The notes beneath the pieces were generated by a model that was given only the letters and a program-made list of their open reading frames with translations, was not told the DNA's origin and did no database searches. Positions 51,019 through 60,352 of a DNA stretch of 64,000 nucleotides are shown here, piece after piece (the first letter of the stretch is position 1; the number at the start of each line of letters is the position of its first letter). The position numbers and the translations under genes are program-made. The DNA is from CAIZWU01 sp942492905 (GTDB taxonomy: Bacteria > Verrucomicrobiota > Verrucomicrobiia > Verrucomicrobiales > V1-33), in the NCBI GenBank assembly GCA_942492905.1, contig OW818657.1, forward strand, positions 1,240,001 through 1,304,000. The letters are read 5' to 3'.

Positions 51019-51860
51019 GGTCTGGTTTCAGGCGCTTTCAATTCCGCCAGGGGAAGATATCCGTGTTTTTTCACAAGTTGCTGTCCGCGCTCACTGAGCA
51101 GAAAATCGATCAGGACTTTGCTTTCGCCGGATGGCTCACCATTGGTCAGCACGAAGAGCGGCCGACTCAGCGGATAGATGCGTGAGGCGATGTTTGCGGT
51201 GACAGGAGCGATCTCTTTTCCGTCCACTTTCAGGCTCAGCGCAAAGACAGTTTTACCATCCGCCCAGGATGAGGATAGCTGCGAAAGCGCCCCTTTGGTG
51301 GAAGCCACCTTGTTGCGCGTCTCCTCATTGCCGCCTACTTCCGGAAAGCTAACCTGTGGTGCCTTTTTTGGATCGCCATACAGCCAATTAACAAAGACTT
51401 CCCAAGTGCCACGACCTGGCTCTTTGTTGAAAAAAACGATGCGGCGGTCCGGTCCGCCCACCTCCTTCCAGTTTTTGATACGTCCCTCATAAATGTCAGC
51501 GACCTGCTCCTTGGTGACGGTCTTTACCCCACCTTCCCACACATCCTTTGAAACGATCAGTGCCACCGCATCCTCGCCGATTTGAATTTCTTTGTATTGG
51601 CACTTTGGAAATTTTTCACGGTCCGTCTGACTGACGTGTTTGGAAATCATGCCCACCTGCACCAGCCCCTCCCCCAGCATGGAAATCCCTCCCGAGCTGC
51701 CTCCCTGGGTGTCGATTTGAATATCCATCTTTTTCTCCACCCGCAGGACTTCCGCCGCCTCCGCTACCGGCAGATTCACGGTGGTGGAGCCATTGATTTT
51801 TAACGTTTCCGCCGCAGCGGAAAGGCTTAGCAAGGTGGGAAAAAGAATGGCGAGCTTCAT
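51015..51860 (-). CDS. pstS: Periplasmic phosphate-binding protein PstS
   Basis: 281 residues from the Met at 51860 (MKLAILFPTLLSLSAAAETLKINGSTTVN), a clear signal peptide; the open frame runs 37 codons further up without signal features. INGSTTVNLPVAEAAEVL, QGGSSGGISMLGEG, SKHVSQTDREKF and FFNKEPGRGTWEVFVNWLYG are phosphate-binding loops of the PstS fold (Ser/Thr and Arg-Gly-Thr contacts). Captures phosphate in the periplasm for PstCAB; many PstS also admit arsenate. First gene of the operon, 95 bp after a glycosyltransferase gene on the same strand. Confidence 0.9.
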   Translation of the reverse strand: MKLAILFPTLLSLSAAAETLKINGSTTVNLPVAEAAEVLRVEKKMDIQIDTQGGSSGGISMLGEGLVQVGMISKHVSQTDREKFPKCQYKEIQIGEDAVALIVSKDVWEGGVKTVTKEQVADIYEGRIKNWKEVGGPDRRIVFFNKEPGRGTWEVFVNWLYGDPKKAPQVSFPEVGGNEETRNKVASTKGALSQLSSSWADGKTVFALSLKVDGKEIAPVTANIASRIYPLSRPLFVLTNGEPSGESKVLIDFLLSERGQQLVKKHGYLPLAELKAPETRP

Positions 51861-51955
51861 GAGGAAAGAAATTGACACAGAACGGAGGGGAAAAACATTT
51901 CGCAAAACGTGAGATCGGATCCGGCGTACTCTGCTTGCGGCTACTGCCAAGGACA

Positions 51956-54181
51956 CTATTTTTCGCGCCACCCGCTATTTACCAGATGCCGTCCATAGCG
52001 TCCAAACCGCTGTTGCCGGCTGGCCCCAAACACTGGAGACTCACCTGCCTCTGCGTTGGCTTCGCCATGTAATAAAGTCAGCGTCTTCCAGCGCTTAGGC
52101 TCCCGGTAGTAGCAGGTTGTCACGAGATCCGGGCCTGTCGCGTGCAGCACGTCGAGGTCCGTGCATCGGTCAACCTCAAAACTAGCGGTGCGCTTAACCA
52201 TTTCTTCGAGTATACAACCGGTAAATGGATGTCCGGCTGTAGCCCCGAAGGCATACTGCCCAACCATCCAGTGTTTTTCTCCCTGACGGGTGGCTTTTGG
52301 GAAACGGAGCGCAAAATGGTGGTCGTCCATGTGCTGCTCCCAGGGAAACACAGCTTCATGTTTACACAGCGGATCGAGAGCAGCAGTGAGCAGAACATCC
52401 GCATCAAGATAAAATCCTCCCAGGATATGCACTGCGAGCACCCGGAAAAAATCCGCGCGCATCACGGCACGGGGAATCCATCGGTAAAGGTCCGCATAGC
52501 CTTCACCCTGTTGGCGGACAAATTCCTCACAATCGCCATCAGAGAAAAACTGAATCTCCCAGTCCGGATGCAGCGTTTCCATTCGGTCCACGCACATTCT
52601 CATCAGGGGATTCAGAGCCGCTTTGGAAATATACGTGATAATGAGTCGCTTTGGAATCCCCTGATCGCTCTTGTCAACCGTCAGCCACCTTTCTTCGGCT
52701 ATACGCGGAACCTCGGGCGCCCGCCATCCAGCCCTCTTTTTCCACCCTTGGGCAACGGAACTTTGATTCATGACTATGGCCTTCCCCAGTTCCATCCACG
52801 CCGCCAAGAAAAACTCGACCTTCACCGCCTCGCCTCCCTTGCGCCATGCCGCCAGCAATTGATGCAGAAACGCCGCTCGCCACAAAACCATCGGTCCCTT
52901 CAACTTCGGATAACGTAGCGGCTGACCCACCTGCCACCGCCCAGGAGTCAACTTCAACCGTTTCGCCCACGCAGCTACCTCAGCCGTCACCAAGGCAAAG
53001 GCAAACCCACTGTGCGCAACATCACAGCCATCCATCCGCCGGTCCAAAAACACTTCTGCCCCGCTCGGTAATGGCTCGATGCCGTCAGAGACAACCGCTA
53101 TCCAGCGGGTGGAGACCTGCCATTTCCGGCCTTCTAATATCTCCTGCCAAAAAGCGGCCTCGCAATGTTCCCTCATGGTCACCGCGCCGGGCTTCTCTGC
53201 AGCGTCCAACGTAGTGCCACAGCATCCGGCCTCCGTTGGTCCGAAGTAGTGAATCTCAGCTCTGTTATTCGCCTGCGTGGCATACTGCACATCGAGCGTC
53301 AGCAGCCGTGACTTTGCATCGGATGGGACAAATGTCAGCACTCCGTCGTAAGCCGCTCTCGGATATACTCCAGACAGCATGAACCATTCGTCGAATCCGT
53401 AGTCCGGCCACATTACACCATGGATCTGTCTGGGCGCACATCCCGGCAGTTTGGCAAACGTCTCGATCCGCCCCGTCTGGCTGGCCCATGCCAGAGCCTC
53501 CATCATCTTGCGTACCTCGGTTAGTCCTCCCATACTTCCAAATTGAAGTGCCAGAAATGGACGGTAACACACTGTTCCTACTTCATTCAACTCCCCCCAA
53601 GTCGGAACCCGCCACCACTTCAATCCAGATTGAGCCATCACCTCGGTGCGGAGTATATCCGGCTCCGCGTGAGCTGCCCGGTCGGCGTCCACGATTGTTA
53701 CCAGTCGATCCGTTTCCGCTAAAGCCAGAAAGCGCCACATCGCTCCGGGATTGTGCCGGATGGACGACGATTTCATGAGCCTCACCTCGCAGCCTGCCGC
53801 AACAAGATCCTCCACGAGAAAGGCCATGTCCGCTGCCAGGTAAACCCGGAATGCCACATCCTTTCGCGCCGCATGGAGCCGATACGCGCCTTCCAGCACA
53901 GGCCTAACATAGGTGCTCCATGGCTCGAAGCGAAGCAACTTTCGGCTCTTCCCCGCCGCCATAAAATCGGCCCGGTCCCGGATCACAATGTCCGGCTGAT
54001 GACTGCGGAGGTTCTTCCAAAACAGAGAGACACTCACAATGTGCCGGGTTGGGCGTGGATTGATGGTGCGTTGCTCGGCAAACCACTCCGCGGCTTCCCG
54101 GCGGAATTTTTTAGGGGCATCGGCGAGATACTCGTCGAACAGTTCATCGGATAGGATCGGAAATACGTCTGACCAAGTCAT
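51956..54181 (-). CDS. Two-domain glycosyltransferase with C-terminal GT32-like domain
   Basis: 741 residues, cytoplasmic. The C-terminal ~230 residues read IPKRLIITYISKAALNPLMRMCVDRMETLHPDWEIQFFSDGDCEEFVRQ... with RADFFRVLAVHILGGFYLDADVLL, the P-K-x-I-H-x-x-W...N-P...R-x-D-x-x-R-Y...G-G-I-Y-x-D-x-D pattern of GT32/OCH1-type sugar transferases (DxD in LDADV). The N-terminal ~500 residues contain another nucleotide-sugar-type segment (LVTIVDADRAAH; SSIRHNPGAMWRFLALAET), so the protein may be bifunctional. It probably glycosylates an exported polymer or protein; acceptor unknown. Confidence 0.65.
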   Translation of the reverse strand: MTWSDVFPILSDELFDEYLADAPKKFRREAAEWFAEQRTINPRPTRHIVSVSLFWKNLRSHQPDIVIRDRADFMAAGKSRKLLRFEPWSTYVRPVLEGAYRLHAARKDVAFRVYLAADMAFLVEDLVAAGCEVRLMKSSSIRHNPGAMWRFLALAETDRLVTIVDADRAAHAEPDILRTEVMAQSGLKWWRVPTWGELNEVGTVCYRPFLALQFGSMGGLTEVRKMMEALAWASQTGRIETFAKLPGCAPRQIHGVMWPDYGFDEWFMLSGVYPRAAYDGVLTFVPSDAKSRLLTLDVQYATQANNRAEIHYFGPTEAGCCGTTLDAAEKPGAVTMREHCEAAFWQEILEGRKWQVSTRWIAVVSDGIEPLPSGAEVFLDRRMDGCDVAHSGFAFALVTAEVAAWAKRLKLTPGRWQVGQPLRYPKLKGPMVLWRAAFLHQLLAAWRKGGEAVKVEFFLAAWMELGKAIVMNQSSVAQGWKKRAGWRAPEVPRIAEERWLTVDKSDQGIPKRLIITYISKAALNPLMRMCVDRMETLHPDWEIQFFSDGDCEEFVRQQGEGYADLYRWIPRAVMRADFFRVLAVHILGGFYLDADVLLTAALDPLCKHEAVFPWEQHMDDHHFALRFPKATRQGEKHWMVGQYAFGATAGHPFTGCILEEMVKRTASFEVDRCTDLDVLHATGPDLVTTCYYREPKRWKTLTLLHGEANAEAGESPVFGASRQQRFGRYGRHLVNSGWREK

Positions 54182-54235
54182 AGAAAACTCATTAAATTGC
54201 GAAATATGGACTCTAGGAGTTCGATCCCCTTTCTC

Positions 54236-55438
54236 TCAAAGACTCATCCTCCGGTAGGTCGGCTGCGGCTGCCCCGGTTTGAAGGATGCCCGGTGCTTCC
54301 AGATCACCTGCCACTCCGTCCGCGCCTTACCTAGATGCCGCGATACGACAGCGTTCAATACTTCCGGCTCTGCCTCAGCTCTCAAATTTACCAACAGTTC
54401 GCCAACAATAAACTTTTCTCCACACCGTCTGGAAAGTGCTGGGGGCACCCCATTCCTCACCCCATTCACCACCGCCATGCCTCCTGTTTTTCCACGGCCG
54501 CGCCCACCGGCCTCAAGCGCCATCTTGAAATGCGCTACTTCAGCACCTTCCGCCTCCAATTCTTTTTGAATATCGACCGCCAATGCCAGTAGCATTCGGT
54601 TTCCATCAATCGGTTTTCCAGTCGAGTGCAGCCCCAGCGTGGCGTTATACCATCCCATTCGCGCCTCGCCTAAGCCATAGCGTTCATAGTCAACCTCCAT
54701 CAATGCCGTCGGTTGGCTCCGCTCCGCCAGCAGCAGATCGAACCATTCCTCCAGTCCTCCTCCAGTCTGCGTCGATACCGTCAGAATACGCTTTCCAGCG
54801 TGCGACCTGCCCAACCATTCAACCAACGCCGTTAGCCGCTTTTGTGTCAGTAAATCGACCTTGTTCAGGACGAGCAGTTCCGCTTCCTCCAGTTGTTTAT
54901 CAAAGATATACCGCACGTCTGCCGTAAATCCACTCCGATTCCCAGACTTATCCCGTGCTTTCTCATCCAACATGGCGGCTTCCAGCCTCGCGGCATCGAT
55001 CACCACCGACATCGGCGCTATCGCCAGCGGTTTTTTGTAAATTTGTTCCATTGGCAAGATCACCGTGGCCATCAGATCCGTGCAACTCCCTACCGGTTCC
55101 GCGATGAATACATCCGGCTGTGACTCCTCCACCATCGCCGTCAGTGCCTCTCCCAATTCAGATGCTTTGCAGCAAAAACAACCTCCTGTTACTTCCCGAA
55201 CCGTTCCCTTCCCGTTTCGCCCCATCGCCGTATCGATCAGCCCCTCCCCTTGATCATTCGTGATCACCCCTGGCTTCAACCCTTGAGCTACAAGCCAACT
55301 CACCATCTCTCCGATCACCGATGTCTTCCCCGCACCTAGAAATCCACCCATTAGCACAAATCTTCGTGCCCCATGGGAAGGCTGATTATTAACGCGAGGA
55401 TTTGTCATTTGGGCTGATTCCGGTGACTGTGAGTGCAT
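54236..55438 (-). CDS. CobW/P47K-family GTPase metallochaperone
   Basis: 400 residues from the Met at 55438 (Met at 55408 equally plausible). GGFLGAGKTS is the Walker A loop, GGCFCC the C-x-C-C metal-binding motif typical of CobW proteins, EPVGSCTDLMATV the switch region and LVLNKVDLL the guanine-specificity motif. The C-terminal domain (~220-400) contains the CobW C-terminal fold pattern. Such GTPases deliver metals (Zn, Co, Ni) to client enzymes. Which metal cannot be read. Divergent from the small secreted gene at 55533. A zinc-starvation link is common in the family but not evident here. Confidence 0.75.
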   Translation of the reverse strand: MHSQSPESAQMTNPRVNNQPSHGARRFVLMGGFLGAGKTSVIGEMVSWLVAQGLKPGVITNDQGEGLIDTAMGRNGKGTVREVTGGCFCCKASELGEALTAMVEESQPDVFIAEPVGSCTDLMATVILPMEQIYKKPLAIAPMSVVIDAARLEAAMLDEKARDKSGNRSGFTADVRYIFDKQLEEAELLVLNKVDLLTQKRLTALVEWLGRSHAGKRILTVSTQTGGGLEEWFDLLLAERSQPTALMEVDYERYGLGEARMGWYNATLGLHSTGKPIDGNRMLLALAVDIQKELEAEGAEVAHFKMALEAGGRGRGKTGGMAVVNGVRNGVPPALSRRCGEKFIVGELLVNLRAEAEPEVLNAVVSRHLGKARTEWQVIWKHRASFKPGQPQPTYRRMSL

Positions 55439-55532
55439 GAAATTAAATTCTTGCCAAAACCAAAGCAAATGCGCAAGATGAAAGTGCTGAGAAACAATCA
55501 GTTCAGCGTTTAACCTAAAACCAGACCAAACT

Positions 55533-55811
55533 ATGAATCGCAGATCCTTCGCTCAACACTCCGTAATCGCGGCAACCACAGCGCTGTTCGCTCTAGGCCT
55601 AGTCAGTAATGCAGGGGCAAGCACAGATAGCAGTGGAGTCGTAAACTGCGGGATAACTAAATACCAGTTCCATCCGACGACTGGCAAAGTCATTGGGGCT
55701 ACCCGCGACTGCACCGGAAGCACGATGTCCTGCTCTGTTCAATGCAATGGCTGCAATGCAGTACAAATTGCTGCTAATGGATCTGGCAACTCTGGAGGAA
55801 ATTGCATATAA
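55533..55811 (+). CDS. Small secreted cysteine-rich protein
   Basis: 92 residues. MNRRSFAQHSVIAATTALFALGLVSNAGAS is a signal peptide with an N-terminal RR, possibly Tat-type. The ~60-residue mature part carries six cysteines (VNCGI, RDCTG, MSCS, VQCN, NGCN, GNCI), enough for three disulfides, with Gly/Asn/Ser between. Likely an extracytoplasmic stable peptide. No known toxin or pilin motif. Followed 12 bp after its stop by a perfect hairpin. Confidence 0.6.
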   Translation: MNRRSFAQHSVIAATTALFALGLVSNAGASTDSSGVVNCGITKYQFHPTTGKVIGATRDCTGSTMSCSVQCNGCNAVQIAANGSGNSGGNCI

Positions 55812-55822
55812 TCTAATGATCG

Positions 55823-55847
55823 GGCGGGAGACGGCTCGTCTCCCGCC
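55823..55847. terminator. Strong hairpin after the Cys-rich gene
   Basis: GGCGGGAGACG-GCT-CGTCTCCCGCC, a perfect 11-bp stem with a three-base loop, 12 bp past the stop. No T-run follows, so it may act as an RNA-stability hairpin or a Rho-independent terminator of weak type. Confidence 0.6.
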
Positions 55848-55986
55848 TCCCATGCTATTGTTCCGCCTCAGAAGGAATGTCTGATTTGACCTGATGAGGT
55901 ATGCCCCGTGGAGCCATCAGCCCTGAAAGGCCAAACCACCCCACCTTCACCCCATTTTAGGACATTCACGCTGAACCAAGACACTT

Positions 55987-57192
55987 ATGAAAAGCTCACG
56001 CCTTAAATCACTTCTTTTCGGTTTGCTGTGCGTCAGCGGAGGATACCTCGTCGCTTTGACCATTCATGGCAAATCCGTTTTAAATCTAAACTCTTCAGCG
56101 AATTTAATCGGCACTAATACTAGTGCGACTCTCAAGCCTCTACCGCCAACAACCAAAGTTTCGCCTCTCGTCACCTTGAAGGACTTTTTACAAAATCCAA
56201 CAAAAAACAACGGCTCTACCCGACGGTTTTTGGATTTATTGGACGGGGTCCGGCAGGGTGATGAGGAGGCATTTTTGGAACGGATCGGCCTCGAGATTGA
56301 ACAGGGTCGGTTTTTGCCTCTGGAAATCGAACTATTGTGTCAGTGGATTGCGGCCAAAAATGGTCCATTGGCGTTGGAATGGTTGATGAAACTGAGTCCT
56401 GAGGCTCTCGCCAAATACGGGATGCCCCACACCTTGTATTCCTCAATGGCAGCTAATGATTCCAAATCAATCGCCATGATCAGGGATTCAGCTTGTTTCA
56501 AGGCAAACCCTGATGCTCCTGCACTGTACAAGGGACTGCTTCTTTCATCTCCATCTGATGCGGCACTAATTTTGGCGGAGACTGCTGCTGACACAAAGGA
56601 TCCCAATCACTTGCGTACTGTCGGCAGAATGCAGCACTGGAGAGTCGAGGCGGCCCTTAGGCAAAATGGCGTTGAAGGAGCGCTTGCCCTTCTTGCACAA
56701 GGGAAAGGGTCCTCAAGCGTTTTATATGGAGCAGACGGCAAAACACCGGGAGGGAGCTTAGGCGGCATCAATAATAATTTGATATATGAGGTTTTCACTT
56801 CACTCGGAACACTCAAGGAGGTTCCGGTGGCGGATATTATGAATGAACTTGGAAAGAGTTCGTGGTTCGGAAAGGATGACTTGGAAACCCAGCAAGCTCT
56901 TTCCCGGATTGCCAGACTGGATGGCAAAACTGCGCTCGAAAAAGCGATACAAATAACTGACAGTGAGAATGTGCATGATAGTCGATATATCACGGCGGCC
57001 TTTACTTCTTGGGCTGAAAAAGACGAGCAGGCTGCACTGGACCACCTAAATGCTACCTCATTTGAACCGGCGACTCAATTATTGCTGGTCACTGCATTAT
57101 ATCAAGCAAGCAAAGACCCTGAAATCCGAAATGAAACCAAGCAATTACTGCTTGATAATGGATGGCAAGTTCCCCCTGACCCTTCCCCATGA
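55987..57192 (+). CDS. Helical-repeat anchored protein (paralog family)
   Basis: 401 residues: MKSSRLKSLLFGLLCVSGGYLVALTIHGKS is the anchor, followed by a Ser/Thr/Pro linker. Helical units include CQWIAAKNGPLALEWLMKLSPEALAKYG, RIARLDGKTALEKAIQITDSENVHDSRYITAAFTSWAEKDEQAALDHLNATSFEPAT. More AT-rich and Lys/Asn-rich than the 34-43 kb paralogs, close in style to the 27530 copy, so possibly a second sub-lineage. A gene-poor stretch with a xer fragment follows. Confidence 0.6.
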   Translation: MKSSRLKSLLFGLLCVSGGYLVALTIHGKSVLNLNSSANLIGTNTSATLKPLPPTTKVSPLVTLKDFLQNPTKNNGSTRRFLDLLDGVRQGDEEAFLERIGLEIEQGRFLPLEIELLCQWIAAKNGPLALEWLMKLSPEALAKYGMPHTLYSSMAANDSKSIAMIRDSACFKANPDAPALYKGLLLSSPSDAALILAETAADTKDPNHLRTVGRMQHWRVEAALRQNGVEGALALLAQGKGSSSVLYGADGKTPGGSLGGINNNLIYEVFTSLGTLKEVPVADIMNELGKSSWFGKDDLETQQALSRIARLDGKTALEKAIQITDSENVHDSRYITAAFTSWAEKDEQAALDHLNATSFEPATQLLLVTALYQASKDPEIRNETKQLLLDNGWQVPPDPSP

Positions 57193-57905
57193 GGGGAAAG
57201 GCGTCTCATTGTGCAGGGTGACCTTTGATCAAAGGACTGTGAGGTATTCATGGGTATAGTCTTTGACATCTATTTGGCAACCACAGGGAAGGGAAAATTG
57301 TACGCCTACGGATTGTCGACAATGCTCCCAATTTTGGAAGGAATGCTGCTCCCACTTGAAAAACGAGGTGATGGCTCCGAGTCTGACGACGCAGCGGCCA
57401 GTGTGAGGAACGAACTTGGCAAGGCCGCGGTAGCTCCTGGACCCCTCCCTTTTGCCAGATGAACGCCACGATCCTGGAACGCTTCTCTGTTGCTGCCCTC
57501 GACCGGTAGCTCGCGGTCCCGTTGGCGGCTCGGACCGCAGCGAAAGGATTCGATTTCGCCTCGCTCCCCCGCGAAAATGCTCTCGCTTATTACGAGGATC
57601 TCACCATTCAATCGCCAGTTGGCGGCCGGGTGTTGGGCCGTCGGCGTTTCCGTTACCATCGCTCATGTGGTGAGCCACGTTGCAGCCAAATTGCCGCTCA
57701 ACGAACGCGGCCGCAATATCCGGGAATTGCAAGAGATGCTCGGGAACAGCAGAGTGCCAGAATTTTTTTGCAACTGTTGTTAAAAAAAGATAGACAACCA
57801 TTCGGTTTAGGCACTATGGTGAGAGACTCACTTTACCATTATGCGTTCCCTCGGGCTGGTTGCTTTTTCTGCTTTTCTTGGCAAACGGGCCTAATTCTGT
57901 CACCT
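57193..57905. other. Gene-poor stretch with a third xer fragment
   Basis: No supported gene. 57683-57750 reads KLPLNERGRNIRELQEMLG, the same recombinase segment as at 43.0 and 47.8 kb with substitutions, cut off at both ends. The 57450-57660 part is GC-rich with short frames only and may be further mobile-element debris. Confidence 0.5.
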
Positions 57906-58700
57906 ATGTCTGGACGCACCCTTGTCTATACGATCGCTTTTGATCCCTCTGGTTCCCCCGCCCACCGGGGAATGGCCAAGATCCTAGTCTCTTCCCTGCT
58001 CCGCACCTACTTTTCGGGCGAAATTCTGGTGCTCCGGAACTCGACCGAACCTTTGTTCCACATGGAAAGAGGCGGATTGACTGAAGTGCTTATTGACTCT
58101 GTGCAGGATGACCCTGGAGAGACCACGGACACGGCCTGGAGATGGAAATACCGTGCCCGTCATTATTTTGATGCCTCACAGTATGACCGAGTGATGTTTA
58201 TAGATGCCGACTGCATTGCTCTGCGCAACATTGACCATCTGCTGGAAGGCGACTGGGACATCGCCTATCAGCCGGAAAGGGGCGAGCCAATCACGACATC
58301 GGATTTTAATGGCTATCTTAGCGGGGAGGAGATGAGTTCCCTGAGCCGTCCAGGGATTAACAGTGGTGCCTTTTCGATCCGGGGCACCATCTTCAATGCC
58401 GTTATGGAGCACTGGGAAAAGGTGCATGAGGGGCTGGCGTCCCGCCCCACCACTTTCCTCGAGCAATCGGCTTGGAACCGGGTCATCCTGGATACCATTT
58501 ACAAAACCAAGGCCTTCGAGAGGGACGGTATCATGTTTCCCTGCCGGAGGGAGTCGGCGTTTTCCAATTATCTTGATGCCAGTGTGCTTCATGCCCAAGG
58601 AGTCGGCACCTTGGAAAAAATGAAGTTCCTGTTCGGCACATACGCCCATACATTTCAGTTCGACGATAATCTCACCCTTCTGAATCTGTTGGAGCCCTGA
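57906..58700 (+). CDS. GT8-like glycosyltransferase
   Basis: 264 residues from the Met at 57906 (MSGRTLVYTIAFDPSGSPAHRGMAKILVSSLLRTYFSGEILVL); the open frame is longer but upstream sequence is mobile-element debris. YDRVMFIDADCIALRNIDHLLEGDWDIAYQPE is the D-x-D donor-binding segment of GT8/GT-A enzymes, and GINSGAFSIRGTIFNAVMEHWEKVHEG with EQSAWNRVI matches the usual N-S-G and Q-x-x-x-N pattern. It likely transfers a sugar from a nucleotide donor. Cytoplasmic. Confidence 0.7.
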   Translation: MSGRTLVYTIAFDPSGSPAHRGMAKILVSSLLRTYFSGEILVLRNSTEPLFHMERGGLTEVLIDSVQDDPGETTDTAWRWKYRARHYFDASQYDRVMFIDADCIALRNIDHLLEGDWDIAYQPERGEPITTSDFNGYLSGEEMSSLSRPGINSGAFSIRGTIFNAVMEHWEKVHEGLASRPTTFLEQSAWNRVILDTIYKTKAFERDGIMFPCRRESAFSNYLDASVLHAQGVGTLEKMKFLFGTYAHTFQFDDNLTLLNLLEP

Positions 58701-58791
58701 CCCCTGATGGAAGGGATCTGCCCGCCGCCGCAGGCATCCGGCCGCTACCCTAGAGCATTCCCCAATCAAAATCATATTAACACCAATACAC

Positions 58792-59304
58792 ATGAATCCA
58801 AATATAACTACAACTACCCGCCGCCGATTTCTGAAATCGTCTGGAACCCTCACTGCGACGACCATGCTTTTCGGGTTTGGGCGGAAATCCGCCATTGCAG
58901 TCACGCCTACGCCGGGCAGCGGCAGCGGGCAATTATGGGTAGCAGTTAAATGGGAAGCGACCATTCCGGCGGGAACGGTTGTGGATACCTTCGTTGGCCC
59001 GCTTCCGAACAAGACAATAGCAGAGACATTAGATCTGTTTTTGGCCGGAAATCCTGCGGCTGTAACTCATGTGACGGGCTCGACGACGACCAAAATGAGC
59101 GACCCAAAACACAATTATGGGCTCGGTACGAATGTGCAGGTCCTGCTCAAAGAACAACAGCCCTTTACGATAGTAGATTACGAATACGGACCCCTCGCGA
59201 TAGGCTATAATATGACCTTTGCTATTGGTGGAGGGCAAATCCGTGTCCGCGCGACCATCCCCGCAGCAACCAAAGTGACCAAAACAGCGGTCTTAGGGGA
59301 TTAA
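58792..59304 (+). CDS. Secreted protein with Tat-type signal
   Basis: 170 residues. TRRRFLKSSGTLTATTMLFGFG is a canonical twin-arginine signal (R-R-x-F-L-K), so a folded protein is exported. The mature part is beta-rich (LWVAVKWEATIPAGTVVDTFVGPLP... TMTFAIGGGQIRVRATIPAATKV), Gly/Thr-rich, with no metal or catalytic motif I can name. Single gene; a strong inverted repeat follows 15 bp past its stop. Function unknown. Confidence 0.65.
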   Translation: MNPNITTTTRRRFLKSSGTLTATTMLFGFGRKSAIAVTPTPGSGSGQLWVAVKWEATIPAGTVVDTFVGPLPNKTIAETLDLFLAGNPAAVTHVTGSTTTKMSDPKHNYGLGTNVQVLLKEQQPFTIVDYEYGPLAIGYNMTFAIGGGQIRVRATIPAATKVTKTAVLGD

Positions 59305-59318
59305 CTACGTTCTGTTCC

Positions 59319-59357
59319 GAGCAGGCTGCCATGTGGCGGGAGAGTGGCAGTCTGCTC
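59319..59357. terminator. Inverted repeat after the Tat-protein gene
   Basis: GAGCAGgCTGCCA and TGGCAGtCTGCTC form a 12-bp stem with one internal mismatch around a 13-nt loop, 15 bp after the stop at 59304. Terminator-like but lacks an obvious T-run. Confidence 0.5.
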
Positions 59358-59500
59358 TGCATTTTACAGAACCGCTTCCCCAAGAAGCGCGCAGCTACCC
59401 GCACAGGCAGTCCGTTAAATTATTTGAACGTTTTAGACGCTCCCTCCGTCAACATGATTATAGCCCGCCGATTCCGTCTTCTTCTTAAAAAGTTCATTCT

Positions 59501-60187
59501 ATGAATATACCGCCGCTGTTGAAAAAATTATCCGCCGCATTTGTTGTGGTGGCGGTCATTTGTGTTTTCCTTGTTGATCGCATGCGGGTACCCAAGGCAA
59601 TGCCTGTGGAAGGCGGGGGCGGCATCCGGGTGGCTCCGGTGACCGCTCGCCAATCTGTTGTGGCTCCTGCACTTCCTGCCAACAACGTCCCCAAAACGAG
59701 CGCGACAGATGTTACCGAAGAGATTATGGCGCAGGTGAAGGCGCGGACGGTTAAGGAGATCAAAGCTTGGGAGACTGCGAGCCGCCTACAGGCATTCAAT
59801 GAAAGTGATCAGGAGATGACTATCACCATAATGGCGATGCCAGAGGATAGGCTGAAGGAGATCAAGGCCAAAATTGAAAGCGAATACCCGCTCGCCGAAA
59901 ATCAATACAGAGCGGCTTGGAAATCACGGAAAATTCAGCAGCTGATGGAGGATTTGAGTTGGAAACGAATATTCCGTCTCAAACTCAAGGGGGAGAAAGG
60001 GCAGAATACTGACACTTTGGTGGTGGAAAAACGTCTTATGGACCAGCCCGAAAACAGCATGACTTTCTTAGATGGCGGAGTGATCCAAGTCCCAGGCATA
60101 GCTGGATCGGTAACCAAGTGTAGAATGCCAGATGGGAAGATTCCAGCCCGGTTTGCCCATATACTACAAATACAGGAGGATCCTTGA
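59501..60187 (+). CDS. Membrane-anchored protein, duplicated copy 1
   Basis: 228 residues. MNIPPLLKKLSAAFVVVAVICVFLVDRM is a membrane anchor, a Gly/Pro/Ala linker follows (VEGGGGIRVAPVTARQ), then two long amphipathic helices (VTEEIMAQVKARTVKEIKAWETASRLQAFNESDQEMTITIMAMPEDRLKEIKAKIESE) and a beta-rich end (RIFRLKLKGEKGQNTDTLVVEKRL). Probably periplasmic. Family not recognised. Its paralog at 60353 is a tandem duplicate. Confidence 0.6.
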   Translation: MNIPPLLKKLSAAFVVVAVICVFLVDRMRVPKAMPVEGGGGIRVAPVTARQSVVAPALPANNVPKTSATDVTEEIMAQVKARTVKEIKAWETASRLQAFNESDQEMTITIMAMPEDRLKEIKAKIESEYPLAENQYRAAWKSRKIQQLMEDLSWKRIFRLKLKGEKGQNTDTLVVEKRLMDQPENSMTFLDGGVIQVPGIAGSVTKCRMPDGKIPARFAHILQIQEDP

Positions 60188-60352
60188 ATAGTGTTTCCCA
60201 CTTACCTCTAAAGATTCTGGTAGCCGCCAATTTTTTGGGAAAGTGCTCTGCTCGGCGTTTTACAAATTATCTTCCCATCAAGCGTGCAGCTACCCCCGCA
60301 CAGCCGGTCCTTTAAATTATGCGAACGTTCTGAAGATTCAAGGAGTCACTCT

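Noticed and set aside
54200..54235. tRNA 3' end (GGAGTTCGATCCCC)
   Set aside because: No acceptor, D or anticodon arm upstream; a chance TpsiC-like match.
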